Shown here piece after piece: positions 42,201 to 52,096 of a stretch of DNA of 64,000 bases. A program made the translations under genes and the position numbers. The DNA comes from Neoceratodus forsteri. Lineage: Eukaryota; Chordata; Ceratodontiformes; Ceratodontidae. The stretch covers positions 502,795,001 through 502,859,000 of the forward strand of contig CM057453.1 in NCBI GenBank assembly GCA_016271365.2, in the 5' to 3' direction. The notes under the pieces are model-generated. The model saw nothing but the letters and a program-made list of their open reading frames with translations. It ran no database searches and was not told the DNA's origin. Position 1 is the first letter of the stretch; every line of letters begins with the position of its first letter.

Positions 42201-43010
42201 ATCCACTTTATATAGGCACTGCCATGCACATAGGCACATTGACCTGGGTACTCTCCCATCGACGTGAAAAGTTTCTTTAGAGATCCGGACAGCTTCCAGT
42301 TTAATGTGTAATGGCCCATTGGAGGAGATACCCTTGTTAAAGATGCAGGTCTTCTTTAGGAGTTTTTTCATTTGCAAGATAGCGTGACATGGGTAACAGG
42401 AGTAACACTCAGGCCCTGTACACACAGAACAGTGTGCTGAAAATTGTTTCAGAACGTCTTTTGTAATTCAAGTTTTAGCACCTTTGTCAGTGTCTCCATT
42501 CTGCACTCCGACACCATGCTAGCTCGATCTAGTTCCCAGGTATGATTGTGGCACCATCGCAAAGGATTGCAGGTACTGCAGTACATGCTAGGCTACTTAT
42601 CAGGTATTGGTGCATATTTGGAAAAAAAATATCACTGATTGAATTTGGAACGCATTGTGAGCAAAGGGATGTAAGTAACTTTTTTCCTTCACAGTGCAGT
42701 TGCCCCAAAATGCTTTTCTGGTTGTGATGGTTGCCTTAATCGGTGCAATAGCAGAGCTTGTGTCCACGCTGCTGTTTAATATGGGATAAGGTTCCCGTGC
42801 TTGTCTAAAACCATGCTGAAGCCTTTTCTCTAGCAGGGTTTGAGCACTGTTTTAGAACAGGATTGTAGCATGGTTTGAGTTTTGTTACAGTCTGGATGTA
42901 AACATTATAAACCATTTTAACAGAGTTAAAATGGTTTAAAAGCTCTACTTTGTACAGGGCATTAGGAAACTGTGTCCTTTGTAAATAGTAGCGAAAACTT
43001 ATGTTAACAA
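42201..43010. other. Unrecognised sequence beyond the CR1 5' end
   Basis: An open frame on the minus strand continues from the CR1 to 42425 with a C-x4-C-x2-C start that I cannot assign. The remainder has no recognised content. Confidence 0.35.
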
Positions 43011-43011
43011 G

Positions 43012-43470
43012 CTGGCCCATCGGCGCTGAAGCAAGTGTCCGTCTGTGATGCCGACGACCCGGGTTCGGAAACGGACTTGGGATGGCCGGGGGGAGAAGGA
43101 TTGAGCATCCTAGAGATTGCTTTCCTTCTCTGGGGGGGAAGGGGGTAGAGTGTCCAGCACACCACGGACCTCTGGCGGAGGCTGGGGGAATCCATTGTGC
43201 CGGCACCATCACCTAAGAGGGGCGGGGTGGACATGGGGTTGTCATTGCACGTCACTGATCCCAGGTACTGCCACAAGTCATAAAACTTCCGGCCTCCGAG
43301 CATGATGCCTTGTTCCTCTGCCGTCAGCAGTGTCCGCTGGGGGGTCCCGCTCCATGGCCCCACCCTGGGGTAAGCCAGGCATGTTACTAAGGACCATGGG
43401 GTGGGGTAAGCCTGGACATGGGGGTGGCGACGGACAGCTTGAGCTCCTTTTGGGGTGGACCCAAAAAATG
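43012..43470 (+). repeat. SINE-like repeat, copy 1
   Basis: It has gaagcaagtgtccgtctgtg near a B-box-like gggttcggaaac (43072-43083), then agaaggattgagcatccta, and near its end ggtaagcctggacatggggg with acggacagcttgag. The relative at 44195-44690 shares the beginning and end phrases. It could be a tRNA-derived SINE. Confidence 0.5.
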
Positions 43471-44194
43471 AATAAAAAAAAACTATAATCTGTCCCATTT
43501 TACATTCCTTTGTGTCCCATAGACCCTGAAGGAAACCAACCCACTGCTCAGTTTGGAAAAATAAAATGGACTTGTATGTAGAGTCCATGCATCAGCAAAA
43601 TATATATATATATATATCTATATATATATATATTAAAACATGAGAAAAGAAGCTGTGTTTATAAAGAAATAATTCAAATGGCATGCAGTGAATATACATT
43701 TCTGGGGCACCCAGATAGTATGGGAATAACACCCCGATCCCCTCATTATGGGTTCAGCTTATGAGCTCCCAAGGTCCAGGACAAAGGCCAGTGCAAAATC
43801 AGAAGAGAAGTAGCCCAAGGCAGTCATGCTGGATTTTTCAGTACATCGATTCCTTGTTAGGGCATTACCATTGTCTGCCTCATCAGCTGCTTTAGAAAAG
43901 AGGCAAGGAGCTGTTGCTTCCAAATTTTTCAACAATGATTTGTAAACTAGCACGTTACAGTTGTTATGAAATTTTTTTTTTTCATAAAAACTATATTGGA
44001 TAAGATTAGGGTCACAGACAAACCACAAAACATCAGGAAGTGCTCTTGAAAAAAGATGCTAACTGCGCACACTCAGTGTAACCAAGATAGGTTATATATC
44101 TCTGGCATCTAGATTGCTGTGCAGATTCCAACTAACATTGCAGCAAAACCTTCCTTACACAGATGAAATGTGCATGTACGTTAAGTGGTGTAAA
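43471..44194. other. Spacer with (TA)n microsatellite
   Basis: An alternating TA run occupies 43599-43634 (atatatat broken once by c). Otherwise no feature is recognised. Confidence 0.6.
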
Positions 44195-44690
44195 ATAGCC
44201 AGCCCGGTGTCAAAGAGGGCCAGCGATCCAAGTTCGGGAACAAGTTTGGGTTGCTGAGGGTTGGGAGGGGGGCTGGGAGAGGATTGGTAGCTCTCCTCTC
44301 CTGGATCAGGGTGGTGTGCCGTCTCTGCTCTTGGCTACAACCAGGTGGAGGCCTGGTGGCAGCCCGTGGGATGCACGAGTGGCAGGTGTCAGTGAAGAGA
44401 GGGAGCCACGGTCCTGGGATGCAAGTATACCTCCATATGCGTGCAGTGCCCATGTATGCTGTGACTCTGAGATGGGAGAAAAACCTAGAGGAAAATATGG
44501 CACAGTCGAAATGAATGACGCCTTCACCTGCCCTATCACCATGGGACCAGTCCGCAGACTGGATTCAGACTTTTGGGAAGGACAGCCCTCCCCCTCCTGA
44601 CCCCGCCATGAGGGGATAGGAGTCCATGGGGTACTAGCCAGCAGGTAAGCCTGGGGAGATGGCGGACAGTTGAGCAAAGGCAGACAGGAG
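44195..44690 (+). repeat. SINE-like repeat, copy 2
   Basis: gatccaagttcgggaacaag (44226-44245) and ggtaagcctggggagatggc with ggacagttgagc (44645-44676) match the corresponding parts of 43012-43470; the middle is poorly conserved. Confidence 0.5.
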
Positions 44691-45575
44691 CCAAGCCTGC
44701 TGCGGTCAGGAGTGTAAAGAAAATATGGGGGAGTTGTTTATATTCTTATGATAGGTAAACTTTTTACATATACCTTTCCTGATGATACGAAAGTAAGTGT
44801 TTATTAAAATAATGCATTCTTCATTATGAACACAAATAACCTGACATTTAAAAATGATTTATTTGTATAAATATGTCCCTTGATTTTTAATTTTAAAACT
44901 GAAGTAATGAGATTTACAAAGTTAAGCATTTCTCACTTGTGCTGTTTTGCTGTAATCACAGTCATGTGGTCACATTTGACCAATCACATTGTTTGGTTTC
45001 TCTTGCCCATTTTGTTATACACAATTACGAAAAGTGCAACCAAGTTTTTTTCAGTCAGCATCATTTTAAAATTATGTGATCTGAATGTGCCAATTTTAGG
45101 GCAGCTGTGCTTGAAACACTTGTTGTATGCAACACCTCAATTTTCCTGTGTTGGTAAAATATCACATTATAATCTAAATGAAATTACATGAACTTTATAC
45201 AGACCTAGGTATTTCTTAATGTAATGATTGTGAAATACTTTTAAATATAAATACCTGACTGAAGGTTGGGTTACTATCTGTTAATCTAACCGTAGAGCTG
45301 TCATGAGGCATGGCCGAGTCCGTTAGGCCCGTAGGGCGAAATTAGGAGAGGTAAACCCTTGGATTGCCTTACTTCTGTTATTATACAAATGCACACTTAG
45401 TCTGTTTTAGCACGGTAGTAGGGTTTTGTACTGTTGTTAGTTGGGTTCTGCAAATGATTGTGGTGTCAGTGATCCACATACCAGATATAAAAAAAGTACT
45501 CCTTTCATCTCCACAGCTGGCCACCGCCTGACATACAAGTGCAGTATTGATATACTGTTCCTACATGCCAGCATG
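44691..45575. other. AT-rich unrecognised intron sequence
   Basis: Nothing is recognised. Confidence 0.4.
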
Positions 45576-45586
45576 TGGGTAACATT

Positions 45587-45661
45587 GATACAGGACTTGT
45601 GGGATGGCCCTGCAAACTCATGCTAAATTAATTTGAAAAGGCATCCCACAAATCCTGTATC
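45587..45661. repeat. Perfect-stem hairpin
   Basis: gatacaggacttgtgggatg (45587-45606) pairs with 45642-45661 with one mismatch, with a 35-base loop. Confidence 0.8.
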
Positions 45662-45699
45662 GATATATTTTTCATGTTGGTGGGTATATCGATACCAGA

Positions 45700-46795
45700 C
45701 TTGCTTATCAGATTTCAGTTAGCCGCTGAGGTGAATGGAGGATTGTGCTGGTCATTGGGGGAAGGGGGAGCACTAGGGTTGGGGGTACCATCTGACACTA
45801 GGGGTTTAATTTATTATCATACTTTTAAGTAGCACTGGGATCGGGTGGGAGTGTGGGACCACTAGACTACCAGGGATTCAGTATTTTACAGTAATTGGCA
45901 CTGGTGTCGGGGTGATAAAGGGTCCAGTACACTACCAGGAAACTTTGGTCCGGGGTCTGGGAGGACATGCTGAAATGAGAGGGAAAGGGTATTTTCATGT
46001 AAATGGGGAAAAAATGGGAACAAAGGAAAGGAGAGGGAGGAGGACCACTAGACCCCAGGGAATAAGTTAAAAACAATGCAGCTCACAGGCTTGCAGAATG
46101 ACTGCTCACACAGTGAACCAGATAAACTGGATTGTCTTGCGTGAGATGTCACATAAGTGCAAAACAGATACACCACAGTAATGGCAACCAAAAAGAGAGA
46201 GGTGCTGCATAATCTACAGCATGTTAGAATAAAAGGCACAATCTCTTCCTTAAAAAAAAATAAAAAAATAGCTGAAGCTGCGCCTCCCCCAAATACAACC
46301 CACATCAGCTGAATAACGTGCACCATGCATGCTCCAGTAGTAACTTTTAAGGCTAAATATTTTAAAAGCTATGCAAGTGTCAGACTTTTAAACTTTCAAA
46401 AGCACTACCCTGGTCTATCTGCTTTTACCCTGGATTATTTCAGAATTTAAGCATTTGTTGTGTTTGCTGCAGCCATGGGCAAAATCACGGCAAAAACCAC
46501 TACATTAGTATTTTTCTGAAAAACCTGCCATAAAAAAAAAAAAAAACACACTAAACAGATCGACTTCAAATTTCCAGGTATTGTAGACCTAGCAAATCGT
46601 ACCAAAACCTAACATTTCGGTGCATCCTTCGATCTGTTTCTGAATGGGAGTGTTTTTTTAATGGGCTTAAACGTCGAACTGTGCAGGGACCCTAACTGTA
46701 GTGACGCTACTGTGTCAGTATAATTTGATATGTATGCTGTATTTTTTTTAAACATTCTTAAGAACAAAATTTGATGGTGACAGAAACTAACCAGC
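45700..46795. other. Unrecognised intron sequence
   Basis: There is an A-run at 46531-46544. The phrase style at 46555-46640 (cgacttcaaatttccaggta) loosely recalls the composite repeat at the window start. No gene is seen. Confidence 0.35.
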
Positions 46796-46814
46796 TCCTC
46801 ACCCAGACATCTGG

Positions 46815-47065
46815 TATCAGTGGCTCATTAGGTGTTATGCTCGCCTTTGAAGCTGCAAGATTGGAAAGCCATAGGTTCTAGTCCCACACCAGGAACTGTG
46901 GCAAATACCCAATACTGGCACTGTATGGTATCACTAGGGAGGTGCTGCACTGCTGAGGTGTCAATTTTTGGATGAGATGTTTAACTAAGGTCTCTTAGTC
47001 CCAAATCCAGCCACTGTTCAGGTGAAGTTGAAGATTCCATAGCCCTTACTTTAAGAGGTGGGGAG
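46815..47065 (+). mobile_element. tRNA-derived SINE
   Basis: The head has a box A-like tggctcattaggtgttatgc (46821-46840) and a box B-like aggttctagtcccac (46873-46887), spaced as in tRNA-derived promoters. The body includes gaggtgctgcactgctgagg and tttttggatgagatgttta (46966-46984), a phrase widespread in vertebrate SINEs. There is a poly(T)-like run near 47068. I cannot assign it to a named family. Confidence 0.65.
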
Positions 47066-47074
47066 TTTTTTTTT

Positions 47075-48163
47075 AAATCAGAAATGCATCTGCACATAAC
47101 AGAGCTAAAAGAATGTAATCAAATCATAGTTGTCTACAAGGTCATGCAGATACACAGTAAAAGTAGGGAATTTTTCCAGTGTTCTGGAGCACATTCTCCA
47201 TATCAGTAAAACAAGTCTATGTGAGCCACCCCATGACACACCTGGAAAGGAGCTGACTAAGCTCAGTGTGCCTTTCCTGGTCAAACATTACAAGTAAGAT
47301 CTGGCTTGATGATCTGGGGCACTGGGGATGTCTGGGGTGAGAAGGATGCTTTCATTCTCAGGGAGGGAGGGTTGCAAACTCTTCTGCTGTACTGCAACCT
47401 GGGTGACTGCAGGTGACAGTATAGTAGGAGTCACATGTGGAAGGGCAGACGCTGTCTGGTGCTGAAATATCCACACACTTTGCATAAACTTCCATTCCTT
47501 GGTGTCTTAGCCACCTGTATGGGGAGGCAAAGAGAAAAAGCCCAGGCAGTGTGACAGAATTAAGCCAGCACCCATTGGTCCTGCTGCCTCAACTGGCCAT
47601 CATTCTCCCACACTTGTCGAATCCACAGAAGACACAAAGTTGGACCTCCCTTGTAGAATGCATTCCAGAGCTGGGACCTCGGGGACCCCTGGAGAATGGG
47701 CAAGTACCTGAGAAGGGATATGAGAGGGCTGAAAGCAGGCCAGGCTGCGAAGGCAGCTCCAGTGATGAGGGGGACAAAAAGAATAAAAATTACAAATAAA
47801 AGAATAAATGACCTTGAGGTATTTTGAGCACCAGTGAAGTCATCTCATCATATTCCAGACTTGTGGGGGACAAAGGGGAATTTTTTGGTCCTCCTGAGAA
47901 CATTTTTAATTATGGGCTAAACACTATGTTTATATCCTTGGGCAGATTCTATGGAGTGCTGCCTTCTTGCTTCTATATTGAAACATCTGAACAGATAGAC
48001 TAATGGCAGATAGTTTCTAAAACATCGCTTCCTATCACCACGCAGAACTGATTGGTACAAGTAGAGAAGGATACGTGCTTTTGAAAGTTCATGCAGCCCA
48101 AATAGAACACCACATTCAAGGCAGAGCCATGGTTCTTGACTGAGTATATTTTTTTGTTGTTAG
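47075..48163. other. Intron end upstream of second NFKB1 exon
   Basis: No repeats or coding resemblance are recognised until the T-rich acceptor tract at 48146-48163. Confidence 0.45.
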
Positions 48164-48327
48164 GTTTCCAAACCTGGGAATTCTTCACGTCACAAAGAAG
48201 AAAGTGAATGAGACCCTAGAGTCACGGATGCTGGATGCCTGTCGATGGGGCTACAATGCTGGAGTCCTTATACACCCTGAGATCCATTATATCCCGCTTG
48301 AGGGAAGTGCTCCACGGCAACTTACAG
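48164..48327 (+). CDS. NFKB1: NFKB1 next exon (Rel homology domain, p105-specific insert region)
   Basis: This is the exon that follows 16754-16905. The acceptor is a T-rich tract ending tgttag at 48161-48163. The first base completes the split Gly codon left by the previous exon, and the frame then reads [13 protein letters not shown]. The donor is gttagt at 48328, leaving phase 1. The exon holds 54 whole codons. [13 protein letters not shown] is shared by Rel proteins. The following stretch ([17 protein letters not shown]) corresponds to the roughly 35-residue insert that distinguishes p105/p50 from p100, RelA and c-Rel, which fixes the paralogue as NFKB1. An open frame at 48235-48423 runs across it out of phase and is not real. 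I did not find the next exon (after RQLTG) before 64000, so the following intron is at least 15.7 kb. Confidence 0.93.
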
Positions 48328-49585
48328 GTTAGTCATGCTTTCCTAAACTTGCAGGATTCTGTTGAAACCCTGCTCCGTTTAGTGAGATTCGGAATTGGTA
48401 ACACATACGCAGGATGGAGCTAGTGATTTCAAGATTGCCTGCTTAAGGCATTTGTTTTATAAGCTCAGAACTAGTTAATGTTTTTGTTGTGTGATACCAG
48501 TCTGCTTTGTTGGATTTATACCATTTAGTAGTGTGGGACAACCTACAATAAGAGTTGTGTATCTATGTGTGTAGATTAATTCAGTGATTCTTTTAGCGTT
48601 AATGGGATGGAGTTTCAGAAGCCTAAAGCTTGCACCAGACATAAATACTGTCATCATTTTGATGCCGTTATGTCTTTGAGCGTTACGGGAACTCAACCCT
48701 GTGGGCTATTCGCAAAGCAAATATCAAGACTTCTCAATCACTGCTGAGTTATCAGTTCTTTGTTTTGAATATGGCCACTATAAACTCAGTGTTTTGGCCT
48801 CAGGGCTTAGTTGTTAGAGGTGGTCCTTAGTCTAGTTTGTCTTGTATTATGAAATGGGTAGAAAGAATGCTGGCTCCTGATTGGCCAAGAAGTCCTTTCA
48901 GCCAGACCTGTATCCTAGCACAACAGCACTTGACTTACAACCCCCCCCCTCCCCCAAAGGCAGGCTGTTATCCTACCATAACTCACCCCGTCATGACTTA
49001 TTGCTTAAATGTAGCCCATAGACTGTCAATATTGGTGCTTGCAATGCTGCCTGACAGTAGTCTGATAGCACTTGTCAGTCCATTCTCTTTCTGCTGGGTA
49101 CACATGTTAATGGCGCTCTGTGTATTTCCTAGTGTCCTGCAAGCTCAACATGGCTCACTTGTAAGACGGACGAGCAGAGCCAATTGATAATAAAGGACAT
49201 ATGAGCAATATCTGTGCATCCTATATTTGAGAAAAAAAAGAACAAACGTAAGGTTCACCGGGTCCACCCTGAGAAGGGAGTTTTGTACCCTGAAATGTAG
49301 GTGGTCACAACAGGTGATGCACATGTTCTGTATTTTGACAGAATTTTCTTGATGAGTGGCCAGTTGTTCCTGTGTTCTTAGATGGTGAAGATAACACACC
49401 AGAGAAGCGGGGGGGGGGGCAGTGAGGACACACTGAGTCTCCATACAAGAGCACTAGACCAGCTCCAAATTCAGCCCCGTTACTCTGACTCGGAGACTCC
49501 AAATATTTCTCACGGGAGTGTGGGAGAGCAAGCGAGCTGAGAGGCTTGGGGAACAGCATTCACCTGCTGACAGGAGATATTATTA
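48328..49585. other. Start of the following NFKB1 intron
   Basis: It contains short C or G homopolymers (48941-48955, 49409-49419). No gene or named repeat is seen. Confidence 0.45.
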
Positions 49586-49589
49586 CAGT

Positions 49590-49760
49590 GAAAGGTATTA
49601 TGCTCACTCTACAAAGCACGATGGAGAAAATTGATAAAAGATTAAAAATGGCAGCAATGAGTATCAGAGATGTGGAGAACAAACTGAAGCTGGTAGATTG
49701 CAACCATTGACAATTCATGGAAAATCGTCATACTAATAACAAAAAAAAGGTTTATCTTGA
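49590..49760 (+). pseudogene. Possible L1/Tx1 ORF1 coiled-coil fragment
   Basis: The + strand reads MEKIDKRLKMAAMSIRDVEN then KLKLVDC (about 49620-49710), resembling the coiled-coil start of L1/Tx1 ORF1 proteins. It is short and ends at a stop, so the assignment is weak. Confidence 0.35.
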
Positions 49761-49799
49761 AGCACATAGTAGATACAACAATGTACAGATGGTGGACAT

Positions 49800-49881
49800 T
49801 TAAAGGGGAACAGTCACCACCAAGGACCCACACACACAAATGTGGGGCTGGTCCCAGTGTAACATTTGTATGAAAACAACA
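49800..49881 (+). mobile_element. Left terminal part of a TTAA-ended MITE, split by DIRS-A copy 2
   Basis: ttaaaggggaacagtcacca, ggggctggtcccagtgtaac and atttgtatgaaaac match the left end of the MITE at 59501. The match stops exactly at the DIRS-A terminus (49882). Confidence 0.7.
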
Positions 49882-49895
49882 TTCAAACAACATAA

Positions 49896-50036
49896 AGTCT
49901 TGCTGTATTCTAATGCAGTTAGCCCCAGCCTTTAAACTGCCCCGGAGAACAAAGGGTTAACTTTCTATGCAGAGCATAGAATGCTGAGCTCTAGCTCAGT
50001 TGATGTCTCTGTCTGTTTCCCTTTGAAATCTAACCG
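49896..50036. repeat. DIRS-A copy 2 left inverted terminal repeat
   Basis: aagtcttgctgtattct ... ctttgaaatctaacc, reverse complement of about 55384-55520. Confidence 0.9.
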
Positions 50037-50431
50037 TCAGATTCTTTACTCCACCTCACTGAACAGTCGCTTCGAAGATGTCTCCTGCAGCTCGGTTCGA
50101 AAGTCAGTTGAAGTGTCGGTTTACTGTCAGTTTTTAACTGAAATTTATTTTCCGCATGGTCGGTTCAGTCTCTGTGTGTAGTACCATGAGTACTAGATAG
50201 GTTTTGTACTGTTTTTCAGTGTGGAATTTGTTAAAGTGTGGATCGGTTTGGCTGAACCGATCAGTTGTTAAATCTTGTATCTTACTTTAGTGTGTGGTTA
50301 CCGGTCCTTATCGGTTCTAAAAAAAAATGTGTTTGATACGTTTTTTTCAAACACCCGTGACACGGTTAGGAACCGATAAGGGAGTCTTGCCTGGCAGTTG
50401 CCGAAAAAAGGGTAAGTTGGTTAGGTTGGCC

Positions 50432-52096
50432 ATGTCTGAGAAACCCAAGAAAAAAAACGGGTCCACTGGGTTTCAACACTGCAATGAGTGTGGGGAGGTC
50501 TTTGCTAAGGCCGATCCCCACACCACCTGTGTTTATTGTCTGGTGTTTGAACACCTTGATTCAGACTGCCAAATTTGTAAAAACTTTCCCAAATCTACCC
50601 TTGAGACAATATTAGGTAGACTGAGGGAAGAGGAGGCTGAGAAGTCCGCTGACCTGGATGGCCATCACGGTTTGGTTCCCACCGAACCAGAAGGAGTACC
50701 CTCTGACCAGGGTGATACTTCATTGGGCAAAAGGAGAGCCGATCCCGAGGGTTCGGTTCCGAAAAAAAGAAAACGCAAAGAAAAATTGTCTGGATCGGAT
50801 CCAGAAGTCCATGTTCCGACCGCCGAGGAAATAGCCAGAGTGATTCGGATTGTGGAATCGCTTCGCCCGGTTCCGACCGATCTGGCACCTTTTGGCAGGG
50901 GCTCGGTTCGGCCGGTTCCCCTGGTTCACGATTATACCCCTGAAGAATTTTATGAACCGGAGTTTGAGGAGGAGGGGGAGTTTCAGAATTTTTTTTTTTT
51001 TTTATTTATTTAGTTGTTTAACCAGGAGTAGCACACCAGGATGATGATGGTGATGGTGAAAGTCTGGATGTGCCTGTTGAACCGGACATCTCCCCAGACA
51101 GACCTTCAGGTGTATCCCCTCCTAGGCTTTCTGAGTCCCCTTCCCACTTTATGTTCTACAGAAAGGTGGCTGAGACCCCCCAGCTTCCTATGGAGGAAGC
51201 AATGGAGGATCAAGAGGAACCCGATTTTGTGGAAATGATGGACATCCCAGAGTCCAGGAGACTGTCTGTTCCCCTTCACAAATCTTTTGGGAAGCAGACA
51301 CAAAAAAATCTTGAAGTCTCCCAATTCTGTACCTCCTGTTGATAGAAGACTGGACAAGAGGTATACACTTTCAGGCTCAGATACAGAGTTTTTATATCAG
51401 CAGTGCAGCCATGTTGGGGTTGTGCAGGCTGCTGCCTGTGATAAGGCAAACATTCCCTTGGCTTCACACCCCCCAGACAAAGACTCCAGGAAGATTGATG
51501 CCATGGCAAAAAAACAGTACATGGCATCTTCCTTGGGACTCAGGCAGGTGAATTATATGGCCTTTACAGCCAGGTACCAGAAGTCCAGGTGGGACACTGT
51601 ACTGGCACTGGCTAAACAGGCCTCCCCCCAGCTAGCCAAGGAACTGGAGGAGGTGGCTGCAGATGGGATTGAGGCATCAAAAGTTCAGTTTCATGCTGCT
51701 GTGGACTCTAGTGATGTGTCATCAAGAGTCATGGCTACATCTGTGGCTCTTCGGAGAATGGCTTGGCTCAGATGTACTAGCCTCTCACAGGATACCCAGG
51801 CTAAGGCCATGGATTTTCCTGTAGTGGGTAATTCTCTGTTTGGGGAGCAGACAGAGAATTACATGAAGGAAATGGATGAGTACAGGACCACTTACAGGAG
51901 TGCTCAGGCCAAAGAAAGGCAGGCAGCTCCTCAAAGGCAGCTGTCTAGGGGCAGGCCTTTTCATAGGCCTTTTAACCAAGCTCAGGCCTCTTCTCCCTTT
52001 TCACAGAGGGGGTTCTTCAGAGGGTGAGGCAGAAATGGGATGAGCAGGGCTACATCCACTTCTCAGCCTAAGGCCCCTGCCAAGCAGACACCCTGA
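50432..52096 (+). pseudogene. DIRS-A copy 2 gag, interrupted by a LINE tail
   Basis: The frame from MSEKPKKKNG runs cleanly through the zinc finger (CNECGEVF, HTTCVYC, DSDCQICK) and a basic KKRKRKEK patch to FYEPEFEEEGEF at about 50985. There an AT-rich insertion (50988-51037) breaks it. It resumes with DGDGESLDVP, shifts near 51310 in an A-run, and is then clean from 51320 to a TGA at 52025 that follows a small deletion in the Gly/Arg tail. It is better preserved than copy 1, so it is useful for locating copy 1's frameshifts. Confidence 0.9.
50988..51037 (-). mobile_element. Ultra-short LINE 3'-tail insertion in gag
   Basis: On the minus strand it reads ctggttaaacaactaaataa then ataaaaaaa. 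This ending resembles the LINE tails at 61355-61376 (cctggtaaataac...aactaaataaa) and 8455-8475. It is absent from DIRS-A copy 1 at the same place. Confidence 0.7.

Larger units (their letters stand above)
16906..48163 (+). other. NFKB1: Complete NFKB1 intron, 31,258 bp
   Basis: The intron runs from donor gtaagtg to acceptor tgttag, between two phase-matched exons. More than half is recognisable mobile DNA: DIRS-A copy 1, DIRS-B, an antisense DIRS ruin and a 2.5-kb CR1 alone cover about 19 kb. The remainder holds SINEs and unrecognised sequence. Confidence 0.9.

Noticed and set aside
43599..43634. TA repeat as a possible regulatory or origin site
   Set aside because: Ordinary microsatellite.
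46815..46890. Functional tRNA gene
   Set aside because: Box-like motifs are present, but the clover-leaf stems do not close and the body continues as a SINE.
48235..48423. Open frame overlapping the second NFKB1 exon
   Set aside because: It is out of phase with the exon and reads through the donor site.
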